Both the position numbers and the translations under genes were made by a program. From Methylorubrum salsuginis (GTDB lineage Bacteria; Pseudomonadota; Alphaproteobacteria; Rhizobiales; Beijerinckiaceae), in NCBI RefSeq assembly GCF_900114375.1, contig NZ_FOSV01000024.1:1-64000 (forward strand): a DNA stretch of 64,000 nt. Reading direction: 5' to 3'. Below, piece after piece: positions 27,314 to 36,580 of the stretch; position 1 is the stretch's first letter, and every line of letters starts with the position of its first letter. The notes beneath the pieces were generated by a model. That model ran no database searches. It was not told where the DNA came from and saw nothing but the letters and a program-made list of their open reading frames with translations.

Positions 27314-29194
27314 ATGGTCGACCTGATTCCGCGCGAGCACCTGTTCGGCAATCCGACGCGGTACGGCCATCAGATCAGCCCGGACGGAAAGCGCCTCGCC
27401 TGGGTCGCCCCGTTCGAGGGCGTGCTCAACATCTGGTCGGCGCCGCTCGACCATCTCGACGCGGCGCAGCCCGTGACGCGGGATCGTCGCCGGGCGGTGG
27501 ACAGCTTCGCCTTCGCCTATGACGGGCGCCACCTGCTCTACGTGCAGGACGCCGACGGCGACGAGAACTTTCACGTCTTCGCCGCCGACCTCGAATCCGG
27601 CCGGCACCGCGATCTCACCCCCTATCCCGGCATCGCCGCGGGCATCGTCGGCATGAGCCGGCTGGTGCGCGATCGGGTGCTGCTCGCGCTCAACGACCGC
27701 GACGCGCGCTTCCACGACCTGCACAGCGTCGATCTCGCCACCGGCGAACGGACCTTGGTGGTCGAGAATCCGGGTTTCGCGGGCTTCCTGATCGACGAGC
27801 ATTACGCCGTGCGCTTCGCCGCGCTGAACCGCCGCGACGGTTCGAGCGAGTTGCTGATCCGCTATGGCCAGAGCTGGAAGCCATGGCTGACCTTCCCGGC
27901 TGAAGACGCCCGCGCCTCGGGGGCCGAGAATCTGGACGCCTCGGGCGACATCCTGTTCTGCCGCGACAGCCGCGGCCGCGACACCGCCGCACTGACCCGG
28001 ATCGACATCGCCAGCGGCGAGACCCGCACCCTGGCCGCCCATGACGAGGCCGATATCGGCACCGTGCTCCACGACATCGAGACCCGCGCCCCGATCGCCT
28101 ACTCGGTGACGCATGCCCGCCGCCGCTGGTACGTGCTGGACGAGCGCTTCCGCGACGATTTCGCTTTCCTCGATGCCCAGGGTCTCGGCGACTGGTACCC
28201 GGCGAGCCGCAGCGAGGACGATGCGCTCTGGATCGTCGTCGCTCGCTCGGACACGCGTGTCAGCGAGGCGGCGCTCTACGACCGGCGCAGCAAGACTCTG
28301 CGCTCCCTCGGCAGCGCCCGGCCGGAGCTGGAGGGCGCGCCGCTGGCGCCGATGCATCCGGCGGTGATCCACTCCCGCGACGGGCTCGAACTCGTGTCGT
28401 ACTTGAGCCGCCCGCTCGGTGCGGAGGGGCCGGGGCCGCTGGTGCTCCTCGTCCACGGTGGCCCGTGGGCGCGCGACAGCTTCGGCTTCGATCCGATGCA
28501 TCAATGGCTGGCGAATCGCGGCTACGCGGCACTGAGCGTCAACTTCCGCTCCTCCACCGGCTTCGGAAAGGCTTTCCTCAACGCGGGCGACGGCGCCTGG
28601 GGCCGGGCCATGGACGACGACCTGCTCGACGCCGTCGCCTGGGCGGTGGCCGAAGGCGTGGCCGATCCGGCCCGCATCGCGATCATGGGCGGGAGCTACG
28701 GCGGCTATGCCGCACTGATGGCTTTGTGCCGCAACCCCGACACTTATGCCTGCGGCATCGACCTCGTCGGCCCGGCCAATCTCGAGACACTGGTGCGGAC
28801 CATCCCGCCCTACTGGGAAGCGATGCGGGCGCAGCTTCACCGCGCCATCGGCGATCCCGACACGGAAGAGGGCATGGCGCTGATCCGCGAGCGGTCGCCG
28901 GTCTACTTCGCCGACCGCATCCGGGCGCCGCTGATGATCGTGCAGGGCGCCAACGACCCGCGGGTGAAACAGGCCGAATCCGACCAGATGGTCGCGGCGC
29001 TCGACGCCAGCGGCGTGCCGGTCACCTACCTGCTCTACCCGGACGAGGGCCACGGCCTCGTGCGCCCGGACAACCGGCTGGCGTTCTTCGCCCGCGCGGA
29101 GGCGTTCCTGGCGCGCCACCTCGGCGGGCGCTGCGAACCGATCCGCGAGGGCGAGGCGGCGGGGTCTTCGGTGCAGGTGGTGCGGGAGGGTTAG
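27314..29194 (+). CDS. S9 family (prolyl oligopeptidase-type) serine peptidase
   Basis: A 626-aa protein. An N-terminal beta-propeller (about 1-360; repeated patterns such as YDGRHLLYVQDADGDENFHVF) gates a C-terminal alpha/beta hydrolase domain. The catalytic triad is visible: Ser in GGSYGGYA, Asp in GANDPRV and His in DEGHGL. HGGPWARD forms the oxyanion region. No signal peptide, so it is probably cytosolic. The start is the ATG after GAGGAGG; the long upstream open frame is a shadow of the transpeptidase gene. Its stop overlaps that of convergent moaD. Confidence 0.9.
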   Translation: MVDLIPREHLFGNPTRYGHQISPDGKRLAWVAPFEGVLNIWSAPLDHLDAAQPVTRDRRRAVDSFAFAYDGRHLLYVQDADGDENFHVFAADLESGRHRDLTPYPGIAAGIVGMSRLVRDRVLLALNDRDARFHDLHSVDLATGERTLVVENPGFAGFLIDEHYAVRFAALNRRDGSSELLIRYGQSWKPWLTFPAEDARASGAENLDASGDILFCRDSRGRDTAALTRIDIASGETRTLAAHDEADIGTVLHDIETRAPIAYSVTHARRRWYVLDERFRDDFAFLDAQGLGDWYPASRSEDDALWIVVARSDTRVSEAALYDRRSKTLRSLGSARPELEGAPLAPMHPAVIHSRDGLELVSYLSRPLGAEGPGPLVLLVHGGPWARDSFGFDPMHQWLANRGYAALSVNFRSSTGFGKAFLNAGDGAWGRAMDDDLLDAVAWAVAEGVADPARIAIMGGSYGGYAALMALCRNPDTYACGIDLVGPANLETLVRTIPPYWEAMRAQLHRAIGDPDTEEGMALIRERSPVYFADRIRAPLMIVQGANDPRVKQAESDQMVAALDASGVPVTYLLYPDEGHGLVRPDNRLAFFARAEAFLARHLGGRCEPIREGEAAGSSVQVVREG

Positions 29195-29442
29195 CCCCCC
29201 GTCATCGGCGGAAAGAACGCGATCTCCTGCGCGCCCGCGATCGGGCTCGCGGGCTTGGCGTGCACCCGGTCGATGGCGGTGCGGACCACGCCCTCGGTCT
29301 CGAAGGCGTAGGCGTATTCCTCGCCCCGCGTCTTCAGCCAGCCGATCAGGTCGGCGACCGTCGCGACCTCGGGGGGCGGGGTCACGGTCTCTTCCGGCTT
29401 GCCGACGCGCTCGCGCACCCAGGCGAAGTAGACGAGTTTCAT
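29191..29442 (-). CDS. moaD: molybdopterin synthase sulfur-carrier subunit MoaD
   Basis: An 83-aa ubiquitin-fold protein that carries the thiocarboxylate sulfur used to build the dithiolene of molybdopterin. It begins MKLVYFAWVRERVG and ends in the required di-glycine (PPMTGG). Its partner moaE, usually next to it, is not here: the following gene is a convergent peptidase whose stop codon overlaps by 3-4 nt. It belongs to the uvrC-pgsA-moaD run. Confidence 0.92.
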   Translation of the reverse strand: MKLVYFAWVRERVGKPEETVTPPPEVATVADLIGWLKTRGEEYAYAFETEGVVRTAIDRVHAKPASPIAGAQEIAFFPPMTGG

Positions 29443-29501
29443 GGCTCGCACTCCCGAACCCGCGCCGATGCCAGACGGGCGGCCCCAAAATCTCACTAGA
29501 C

Positions 29502-30101
29502 TCAGCGCGGATCGTCGATCGCGTGCCGGATGCCGGCTCTCATGTAGTCCCAGCCGGTATAGATCGTCAGGGCGGCGGCGAGCCACAGCAGGATGGTGCC
29601 GACCCTCATGCTGCCAGGGATGAGCGCCTCGCCCGCGGGACCGGCCACCAGCACGCCGAGCGCGAGGAGCTGCACCGTCGTCTTCCACTTGGCGATGCGG
29701 CTGACCGGCAGGCCGACCTTCAGCTCGGCGAGGTACTCGCGAAGCCCCGAGACCAGCACTTCCCGGCACAGGATCACGATGGCGGCGGCGATCGACGGGC
29801 CTTCGATGGTGCCGTCGGCGGCCAGCATGAACAGGCAGGCGGCCACCAGCAGCTTGTCGGCGATGGGGTCGAGCATGCGCCCGAGCGCCGAACTCTGGGC
29901 GTAGGCGCGCGCGACGTAGCCGTCGAGATAATCGGTGATCGCGGCGGCGACGAAGACGCCGAAGGCGGCCCAGCGCGCCGCGAACTCACCCGGCCAGAAC
30001 AGCAGGGCGACCACGACCGGGACCGCGACGAGGCGGCCGTAGGTGAGGCAGTTCGCGAGCGTCCAGGCCTGCGACCGGCGTCGGGGGAGGACGGCGTTCA
30101 T
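29502..30101 (-). CDS. pgsA: CDP-diacylglycerol-glycerol-3-phosphate 3-phosphatidyltransferase
   Basis: A 199-aa inner-membrane enzyme making phosphatidylglycerolphosphate, the first step to phosphatidylglycerol and cardiolipin. The CDP-alcohol phosphotransferase motif is complete: DYLDGYVARAYAQ, then GRMLDPIADK. About five transmembrane segments. The N-terminal LANCLTYGRLVAVPVVV is typical. The start MNAVLPRRR is preferred over longer frames. uvrC-pgsA-moaD is a conserved alphaproteobacterial order. Confidence 0.95.
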   Translation of the reverse strand: MNAVLPRRRSQAWTLANCLTYGRLVAVPVVVALLFWPGEFAARWAAFGVFVAAAITDYLDGYVARAYAQSSALGRMLDPIADKLLVAACLFMLAADGTIEGPSIAAAIVILCREVLVSGLREYLAELKVGLPVSRIAKWKTTVQLLALGVLVAGPAGEALIPGSMRVGTILLWLAAALTIYTGWDYMRAGIRHAIDDPR

Positions 30102-30183
30102 CGGCGCGGTGAAATCATGGGCGGGGGAGGGCGTCAACCGCGACGAATGCGGCACCGCCTCCCGCGCCGGGTCGGGAACCGGT

Positions 30184-32232
30184 TCAGGCATTGGCGTGGA
30201 AGAAGTCGTAGACCGCCCGCGCGGTCGCCGCATTCACACCCGGCGCCTTGGCGAGGTCTTCCAGCGCGGCGCGCTCGATCGCCTTCACCGTTCCGAAATG
30301 GTGCAGGAGCGCCCGTTTACGCGTGGGGCCGATCCCGGCGATCTCGTCGAGCGGGTTCTTGGTCATCTCGCGCTTGCGCCGGGCCCGGTGGGTGCCGATG
30401 GCGAAGCGGTGCGCCTCGTCGCGCAGGCGCTGGACGAAGTAGAGCACGGGATCGCGCGGCGGCAGCTTGAAGGGTGGGCGGCCGGGCAGGAAGAAGGTCT
30501 CGCGGCCGGCGTCGCGGTCGCGGCCCTTGGCGATACCGACGAGCGGCACGTCGGTGACGCCGATCTCGGCCAGCACCCCGCGCACGGCCTCCAGCTGCCC
30601 GGCGCCCCCGTCGATCAGCACGAGGTCGGGCCAGGCCGGAAACGTTTCCGGTTCGTCCGGCGCGGCATCGGGGTCCGTCGCGGGCGCGCCCTCGGCCTCC
30701 TTTGCCGCGCGGGGCGCCTCCTTGGCCAGCCGCTTGAAGCGGCGGGTCAGCACCTCGCGCATCATCCCGAAATCGTCGCCCGGCGTCAGCTCCTCGGACT
30801 TTATGTTGAAGGTGCGGTAATGCGTCTTCATGAAGCCGGTCGGCCCGGCCACGATCATGCCGCCGACCGCATTCGTGCCGGAGATGTGCGAGTTGTCGTA
30901 GACCTCGACCCGGCGCGGCGGCTTCTCCAGGCCGAGCGTCTGACCGAGCGCCGTGAGCAGCTTGCCCTGCGAGGCGGTATCGGCGAGCCTTCGGCCGAGC
31001 GCCTCCTTGGCATTGCGCTTCGCGTAATCGACGAGGTTCTTGCGCTCGCCCCGCTGCGGCAGGTGGATCTCGACGCGGTGATCGACCCGGCTCGACAAGG
31101 CGGCGGCCACGAGTTCCGCGTCCTCGACGGCGTGGCTGACCAGCACCACCCGCGGCGCCGGCTTGTCGTCGTAGAATTGCGAGATGAACGAGGCCAGCAC
31201 CTCCTCGGCGCTCATGGAGCGGTCGGCCTTGGGGAAATAGGCGCGGTTGCCCCAATTCTGGAAGTTGCGGAAGAAGAACACCTCGATACAGAACTGCCCC
31301 GCCTGCTCATCGAGGGCGAACACGTCGGCCTCCTCGACGCCTTGGGTGTTGACCCCCTGCGTCCCCTGGATCGCCGAGAGCGCACTGATCCGGTCGCGGA
31401 AGCGCGCGGCGCGCTCGAATTCGAGGTTTTCGGAAGCCGCCTGCATCTCCTCGCGCATCCGGTCCTTCACGGCATTGGATTTTCCGGACAGGAAGGCCCG
31501 CGCGTTGTCGGACAGCGCCACGTAGTCGTCGGAAGAAATCTCCCCGGTGCAGGGGCCGGAGCAGCGCTTGATCTGGAACAGCAGGCAGGGCCGGGTGCGG
31601 TTCTCGTAATAGCTGTCCGAGCAGGTGCGCAGCAGGAAGGCGCGCTGGAGCGCGTTCACCGTGCGGTTGACCGCCCAAACGTTGGCGAAGGGCCCGTAAT
31701 AGTTGCCCTTCCGGCGGCGCGCGCCGCGGTGCTTGACGATCTGCGGGGCCGGGCCGTCGCTGGTGAGCAGGATGTAGGGGAACGACTTGTCGTCCCGCAT
31801 CAGCACGTTGAAGCGCGGCTTCAGCTGCTTGATGAGGTTGGCCTCCAGCAGCAGCGCCTCGGTCTCGGTCGCGGTGGTGACGAACTCCATCGCCGCCGTC
31901 TGCGCGATCATGCGGGCGATGCGGTTGGAATGGGCCTGCCCCCGGGCGTAGGAGCCGACCCGCGCCTTCAGGTTCTTGGCCTTGCCGACGTAGAGGACGT
32001 CGCCCTTGTGGTCGAACATCCGGTAGACGCCGGGGGAGGACGGCAGGGTCGACCAGAACCGGCGGATGATCTCGGTGCCGACCTTGACCGCACCGTGGTC
32101 GATGTCGAAGTCGATCTCCGGCGCGTCGTCGAGCGCCGGGATCTCGGCCTCCGCCTCGCGCTCGTCCTCGTCGAAGCTCTCGGGCGGGACGTCCTCGAAG
32201 CTGGATCGGGTCGCGCGGCTCATGAGGCCCAT
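30184..32232 (-). CDS. uvrC: excinuclease ABC subunit C
   Basis: A 682-aa nucleotide-excision-repair nuclease. The N-terminal GIY-YIG domain (PSSPGVYRMFDHKGDVLYVGKAKNLKAR) makes the 3' incision. The central UVR segment lies around FERAARFRDRISAL. The RNase H-like 5' nuclease includes EVYDNSHISGTNAVGGMIV and DLVLIDGGAGQLEAV. The helix-hairpin-helix pair is at the end (IAGIGPTRKRALLHHFG, KAPGVNAATARAV). An acidic N-terminal extension of about 50 residues precedes the GIY-YIG domain. MGLM and MSRA are alternative starts. Confidence 0.97.
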   Translation of the reverse strand: MGLMSRATRSSFEDVPPESFDEDEREAEAEIPALDDAPEIDFDIDHGAVKVGTEIIRRFWSTLPSSPGVYRMFDHKGDVLYVGKAKNLKARVGSYARGQAHSNRIARMIAQTAAMEFVTTATETEALLLEANLIKQLKPRFNVLMRDDKSFPYILLTSDGPAPQIVKHRGARRRKGNYYGPFANVWAVNRTVNALQRAFLLRTCSDSYYENRTRPCLLFQIKRCSGPCTGEISSDDYVALSDNARAFLSGKSNAVKDRMREEMQAASENLEFERAARFRDRISALSAIQGTQGVNTQGVEEADVFALDEQAGQFCIEVFFFRNFQNWGNRAYFPKADRSMSAEEVLASFISQFYDDKPAPRVVLVSHAVEDAELVAAALSSRVDHRVEIHLPQRGERKNLVDYAKRNAKEALGRRLADTASQGKLLTALGQTLGLEKPPRRVEVYDNSHISGTNAVGGMIVAGPTGFMKTHYRTFNIKSEELTPGDDFGMMREVLTRRFKRLAKEAPRAAKEAEGAPATDPDAAPDEPETFPAWPDLVLIDGGAGQLEAVRGVLAEIGVTDVPLVGIAKGRDRDAGRETFFLPGRPPFKLPPRDPVLYFVQRLRDEAHRFAIGTHRARRKREMTKNPLDEIAGIGPTRKRALLHHFGTVKAIERAALEDLAKAPGVNAATARAVYDFFHANA

Positions 32233-32415
32233 GTAGGCCGGGCGGATTCCGGTTGGAAGGGTCAGTGCTCGACGGGAATCGACGGGCGAGCAGGAGGCCC
32301 GAGCGTATGGTCGGGCGCGAAGAGCGCCCCGCGCAGCGGCCTAGGCGACAGCCGAGGCGTCGAGCGGAGCGAGAAGCCTAAGGCCGCGGACGCAGCCGCC
32401 GACGCTTGAGGCCCA

Positions 32416-33144
32416 CTAATCGAAGAGTGCGTCGATGTCCGACTGATCGACGTGGCCCGGATCGTCGTGGAGCTTCGGCCCGTTGAGGAGCGAGCTTTCG
32501 TCGTCCGCATCCGGCGCGGCAATGTCGGTGCCCATGAGCTCGCGGAAGCTGTCGAGGCCGCTCCAGGCATCGATGACGCGGTCGAGATGCTCCTCGACGA
32601 ATTTCAGCACGCCGACGATCTTGCTGATGCGCTGTCCGGTCAGGTCCTGGAAGTTGCAGGCTTCGTAGGCGCCGACGACGCTGTCGAGGATGCCGTCGAC
32701 GTTCTCCTGCGCCGCCTTGGGAAGGCGCACGCCCCGCAGCATGTTGGCGTTGGTCTCGATCCGCTCGATCGCGCTCAGGATCGTCGAGGTGGCCTGCTCG
32801 GTCGATTCGACCACGGCGTCGAGCTCCCCCGCGACGCGGCGCATGCCCTTGCCGGAATTCTCGGAACGGTAGAGGCTTCCGATCTCGGTCTTCGTGCGGG
32901 CGATCGCCTCCTTCATCACCTCCAGCTCGTGGCGCATGGCGAAGGCCTCGCCGAGCTCCCGGCGGCAAGCCTCGATGGTCTCGCCCGCGCTCGCCTGGGT
33001 GATGCGGCGCAGGTCGTTGATCGCGGTGAGGATCTCGTCGAGGCGCGGGCTCGGCGCGGCCTCCTGCTGCACGGGCGCGACCGGAACCGGCAAGGGGGCG
33101 GCCAAACCGAGGCTTTCCTCGATGCGGTAGCGCTTGGTCTTCAT
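32416..33144 (-). CDS. cheZ: chemotaxis phosphatase CheZ
   Basis: A 242-aa protein that speeds dephosphorylation of CheY-P. The long helical hairpin carries the catalytic pair Asp167 and Gln171 (FQDLTGQRISKI). The extreme C-terminus DQSDIDALFD matches the CheY-binding peptide. No cheA, cheY or receptor gene is in the window, so it is an orphan; CheZ is present in only some alphaproteobacteria, where its genes often stand alone. The start MKTKRYRIEES is chosen over an upstream, Arg-rich extension. Confidence 0.92.
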   Translation of the reverse strand: MKTKRYRIEESLGLAAPLPVPVAPVQQEAAPSPRLDEILTAINDLRRITQASAGETIEACRRELGEAFAMRHELEVMKEAIARTKTEIGSLYRSENSGKGMRRVAGELDAVVESTEQATSTILSAIERIETNANMLRGVRLPKAAQENVDGILDSVVGAYEACNFQDLTGQRISKIVGVLKFVEEHLDRVIDAWSGLDSFRELMGTDIAAPDADDESSLLNGPKLHDDPGHVDQSDIDALFD

Positions 33145-33361
33145 CGGTCGTGTCGGCCTTCGGGAGCGTGTCGTCCCGCTACAATCCCGCGCAGTGGTTT
33201 CCATTTGCTGAAGGCTTTCGGCCGCAGGGCGCCTTTACCGCCCGTTGACGACACTTCGCCTTTGGCGTGGGGACCGTTTCGATTCACCATCTTCGTTCAT
33301 CGGCCGCCAGCCGCCGTGCCGGACCCTGGAGGCATCGAGGGGTCAGCCGGGGAGCGGGACG

Positions 33362-34090
33362 ATGCGGTTCGGATGGAGCGGGGCGGCTCTGTGCCTCGCC
33401 ATGCTGGGGGCGGGGCCCGCCCACGCGCAGGCGCCGGTGCAGCCGGGCCAGTACGGCGGCGGCTTCATCGAGTTCCTGATGACGGGCGGCCCGCAGGGCC
33501 CGACGCGCCATCCGGCCGTCGACGGCTACGGCGGGATCGCGCCGCGCCCGGCCTATCAGGCCGCCCCGCGGCCGGAGCCGCGGGCGCGCCTGGCCGCGTT
33601 GCCCCTGCAGCCGCCGGCCGAAGAGGCCGGGATCGCCCGCGCGGTCGATCCGCGCTTCGCCCGGCAGGTGGTGGCCTATGACGGTCCGGGCAAACCCGGC
33701 AGCATCGTCATCGACACGAACGCCAAGCACCTCTTCCTGATCCAGTCCGGCGGCCAGGCGATCCGCTACGGCATCGGCGTCGGACGCCCCGGTTTCGTCT
33801 GGACCGGCGTGAAGACGATCACCAACAAGCGCGAATGGCCGGATTGGATTCCGCCCGCCGAGATGCTGGCCCGACGCCCCGACCTGCCCCGGCACATGGA
33901 GGGCGGGCCCGGCAATCCGCTCGGCGCGCGGGCGCTCTACCTCGGCACCTCGCTCTACCGCATCCACGGCACCAACGAGCCGCACACGATCGGCCAGAAC
34001 GTGTCGTCCGGCTGCATCCGCATGATGAACGAGGACGTGATCGATCTCTACGAGCGCACCCCGGTCGGAACGCGGGTGGAGGTGCTCTGA
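33362..34090 (+). CDS. L,D-transpeptidase (YkuD), exported
   Basis: A 242-aa exported enzyme. The signal peptide covers residues 1-23 (ending AHAQA). A short Pro/Arg linker (about 45-90) leads to a YkuD domain with GKPGSIVIDTNAKHLFLI, GIGVGRPGFVWTG, WPDWIPPAEM, RIHGTNEPHTIGQ and nucleophile Cys218 in SSGCIRM. It aligns along its whole catalytic domain with the proteins at 26310 and 47102. A strong intrinsic terminator follows 23 nt after the stop. Confidence 0.92.
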   Translation: MRFGWSGAALCLAMLGAGPAHAQAPVQPGQYGGGFIEFLMTGGPQGPTRHPAVDGYGGIAPRPAYQAAPRPEPRARLAALPLQPPAEEAGIARAVDPRFARQVVAYDGPGKPGSIVIDTNAKHLFLIQSGGQAIRYGIGVGRPGFVWTGVKTITNKREWPDWIPPAEMLARRPDLPRHMEGGPGNPLGARALYLGTSLYRIHGTNEPHTIGQNVSSGCIRMMNEDVIDLYERTPVGTRVEVL

Positions 34091-34113
34091 ACGCTTTCCC
34101 GCGGCCACGAAGA

Positions 34114-34139
34114 AGCCCGGCGCCTCGCGGCGCCGGGCT
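34114..34139 (+). terminator. intrinsic terminator of the 33362 transpeptidase gene
   Basis: Perfect 11-bp GC stem (AGCCCGGCGCC with GGCGCCGGGCT), TCGC loop, then CTTTC. Confidence 0.88.
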
Positions 34140-34218
34140 CTTTCATGTCAGGCCAAATCCGGTTGATCCCTTCGGGAGGGCGGATTGGGGCTTCGCTCAG
34201 GGGCCGCGCGGGAAGGGA

Positions 34219-34989
34219 TCAGGCCCAGTCGTCGTCGCCGCCGTCGCCGAGGTCGCCCCCGAAATCGCCGCCCGCGTCGCCACCGCCGAAGCCGGCGCTC
34301 TGGAAGCCGCCGTCACCGCCGCCCAGCGCCGAGCCGAGGTCCTGGTCGCCACCGCCCTGGCCGCCGAAATAGTTGTTCTCGACGATGGTGTCGCCGCCGC
34401 CGGTCAGGCCGGCCGCCGAGGCGCTGCCGAGGCTCGAATGGCCGCCGGCGAAGGCGTTGGAGAGCGCGCTGCCGAGTAGCATGCCGCCCGCCGCGCCCGC
34501 CGCCATCGGCAGCGCCGTCGCCAGGAAGCCGCCGCCGCGGGCCGGCTGCTGCTGGGCGTAGCCCGGCTGACCGCCCCAAGGCCCGCCCTGAGGCGGACCG
34601 CCGTAGCCGCCCTGCTGGCCGTAGCCCGGCTGCTGCCCGTAGCCGGGCTGTTGCTGGCCGTAGCCCGGAGGCTGCTGGCCCCAACCCTGGCCGGACGAGC
34701 GCTGCGGCTCGGGGCGGCTGCCGCCGCCGAAGATGCTCGACAGGAAGCCGCCGCCTCCCGACGATTGCGGCTGCGCCTGCTGCTGGCGGGCCTGTTCGAG
34801 TTGCTGGTTGAGGCTCTTGATCGCCTCTTCCTGCACGTAAATCAGCTGCGCCATGGCGTAGGGCGCGTAGGGCTGGCTGCGCAGCTTGTCGGCGATGAAG
34901 CGCTCGGCATCGGCATCGCGGGGCTGGCCGGATGCCTGTTCGAGCCGCTGGAAGATGCCGTTGATGATGTCGCGTTCTTCGCTGTTCAT
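34219..34989 (-). CDS. DUF2076 domain protein
   Basis: A 256-aa protein. The N-terminal 75 residues are the helical DUF2076 core (MNSEERDIINGIFQRLEQA, DADAERFIADKLR, YAMAQLIYVQEEAI). A Gly/Gln/Tyr/Pro-rich low-complexity tract follows (repeats of GYGQQ), then a hydrophobic glycine-rich helix (ATALPMAAGAAGGMLLGSAL) and an acidic Gly/Asp tail. AGGAGG lies 8 nt before the ATG. The family is widespread in proteobacteria and of unknown function; the hydrophobic helix suggests membrane association. Confidence 0.85.
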   Translation of the reverse strand: MNSEERDIINGIFQRLEQASGQPRDADAERFIADKLRSQPYAPYAMAQLIYVQEEAIKSLNQQLEQARQQQAQPQSSGGGGFLSSIFGGGSRPEPQRSSGQGWGQQPPGYGQQQPGYGQQPGYGQQGGYGGPPQGGPWGGQPGYAQQQPARGGGFLATALPMAAGAAGGMLLGSALSNAFAGGHSSLGSASAAGLTGGGDTIVENNYFGGQGGGDQDLGSALGGGDGGFQSAGFGGGDAGGDFGGDLGDGGDDDWA

Positions 34990-35178
34990 GGAGTTGTCCT
35001 CCTGGGCGCCGGCGCTGTCGTCCACCGTGCGGTGCCGATGAGATGGGGAGCGGCCGAGCTAATGTAAGAGCCGGACGGGAGGCGGCCTCTCCGGTGGCGC
35101 TGGCCTGAAAATCCGCTTCCCTGCGATGAACGAACGAGAGCCCGGTTTCGACCCGTTCAAACGCGCGCGAGCATGAAA

Positions 35179-35203
35179 AAAGCCCGGCGCTGGGGGCGCC
35201 GGG
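35179..35203 (-). terminator. intrinsic terminator of the porin-like gene
   Basis: Read on the minus strand: a 10-bp stem (35203-35194 with 35188-35179, loop of 5) followed by TTTTTTC. It lies 58 nt downstream of the porin-like stop. Another hairpin (35224-35231 with 35242-35249) lies between. Confidence 0.88.
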
Positions 35204-35260
35204 CTTCTTCTGCGATCGGGCGGCAACGGCCCCTGGGGGAGGGCCGTTGTCGGGTTCGGC

Positions 35261-36157
35261 TTAGTACGAGCCGAACTTGTAGTTGATGCCGGCGCGGACG
35301 ACGGCGAACTCGGTGCTGCGGTCGCGGGCGGCGCCGCCGGAGGCGAGGACCACGCCCGGGCTGTTGGTGTAGACGAGGCCGCCGGCCGGGGTCGCACCGA
35401 AGGCGCCGGTGGTGCGGTTGCCGCGGTCGAGGTTCACGTACAGGCCTTCCACCTTCAGCGTCACGGCCGAGGAGCGGAAGAAGTTCAGGAACGAGTCGGT
35501 CGGGAGGGCGTACTCGATACCACCGCCGGCGGCCCAGCCGGTGCGGAAGTCGTCGCTGGAACCGTTCGGCAGGCCGAAGTCGCGGCCGCCGCCGGCGCCG
35601 TAGGCGAAGCCGCCGGTGCCGTAGACCAGGGTGCGGTCGAAGGCGTAGCCGAGACGGCCGCGGACGGTGCCGAAGTAGTCGAGGCCGGAGACGCCGTTCG
35701 GGTTGAAGATCTGGGTGCCGGCCAGGAACGGCGCGGAGCCCGGGGCGACGGCGAAGCGGTTCCGCTCACGGCCGAAATCGACGTACTGGGCGTCGGCCTC
35801 GACACCGATCACGAAGCCCGAGCCCGGCGTGAACTGGTAGTTGTAGCCGATCTGACCGCCGCCGACGAAGCCCTCGTTCGAGTTGCGGCCGTTGCTGAAG
35901 GCAATCGCGGCCGTGGTGCCGGGGGCGACGAGGCCCGAGGCGCCGTTCACGCCGAGCACGGTCGGGTCGCGACGGTTGTCGTTGGTGCCGAAACCGTAAC
36001 CGGCGTTGAAACCGGCGTAGAAGCCCGTCCAGGTGAAGACCGGAACCGGCGTGAAGACCGGCGGCGGGGCGGCGCGGCGCGGAAGGTCGGCGGCGAGCGC
36101 CGAACCGGCGACGACGATGCCGGCGAGAGCCGTACCGGCGCGAAGAAGTGCTTGCAT
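35261..36157 (-). CDS. outer membrane beta-barrel (porin family) protein
   Basis: A 298-aa outer membrane protein. Signal peptide at 1-23 (ending SALAA), then DLPRRAAPPPVFTPVPVFTWTGFYAG, the stereotyped start of small rhizobial Omp25/31-like barrels. Alternating strands follow (GFNAGYGFG, GGGQIGYNYQF, VIGVEADAQYVDF, VRGRLGYAFDRTLVYGTGGFAYG), and it closes with INYKFGSY, ending in aromatic Tyr after a strand. The ATG at 36157 is preferred to the GTG one codon upstream because AAGGA is spaced better for it. Function: envelope integrity or diffusion, inferred. Confidence 0.88.
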   Translation of the reverse strand: MQALLRAGTALAGIVVAGSALAADLPRRAAPPPVFTPVPVFTWTGFYAGFNAGYGFGTNDNRRDPTVLGVNGASGLVAPGTTAAIAFSNGRNSNEGFVGGGQIGYNYQFTPGSGFVIGVEADAQYVDFGRERNRFAVAPGSAPFLAGTQIFNPNGVSGLDYFGTVRGRLGYAFDRTLVYGTGGFAYGAGGGRDFGLPNGSSDDFRTGWAAGGGIEYALPTDSFLNFFRSSAVTLKVEGLYVNLDRGNRTTGAFGATPAGGLVYTNSPGVVLASGGAARDRSTEFAVVRAGINYKFGSY

Positions 36158-36226
36158 CACTCTGGTCCTTTTTGACTGTGCCGGCGCTCACGAGAAGCTC
36201 AGCGGCACGGTGCCCCGTATCTATTC

Positions 36227-36246
36227 CAGCATCTCGGAAGATGCTG
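36227..36246. promoter_or_regulatory. 8-bp hairpin in the porin-like gene upstream region
   Basis: CAGCATCT/AGATGCTG around a CGGA loop, about 70 nt upstream of the porin-like ATG; could be a leader hairpin or operator. Confidence 0.45.
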
Positions 36247-36558
36247 TTGCGGCTCGATCACGCCGACCGTCCCGAAGGCGGCCCCTTTGTGGCGAAGATC
36301 GTTCGTTGCCGTCCGTTCGATCATGAAACGCCACCAAACGGCCAAGGTTCACTTACGGCCGAGCTTTTTTCGGTGGAGTTCCAGGACAGATTGTCGCGGC
36401 TGGTGGGCCGCGGCGATCCGTGACTCGATTGGCTTACGACGATGCGAGTTAAAGACACGTGCGGCACCGCACAAAAGCTCGGCCGCAGCGCATCCCCTCG
36501 GGAAGGGTGTGGTTTTCATGCATCGGGCCGGGAAGGGCAGGGCCCGCTGCCGAACAGG

Positions 36559-36580
36559 CCGGATCGGCGCGCCGATCCGG
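36559..36580. repeat. perfect 22-nt palindrome
   Basis: Two exact inverted half-sites (CCGGATCGGCG and its complement) meeting at 36569/36570, between the pgeF terminus and the porin-like promoter. Either a protein-binding site or a terminator stem; no T run. Confidence 0.6.

Noticed and set aside
34560..34680. Tandem repeat or CRISPR-like array
   Set aside because: The periodic GYGQQ codons are a low-complexity tract inside the DUF2076 coding sequence; no spacers or conserved direct repeats of CRISPR length.
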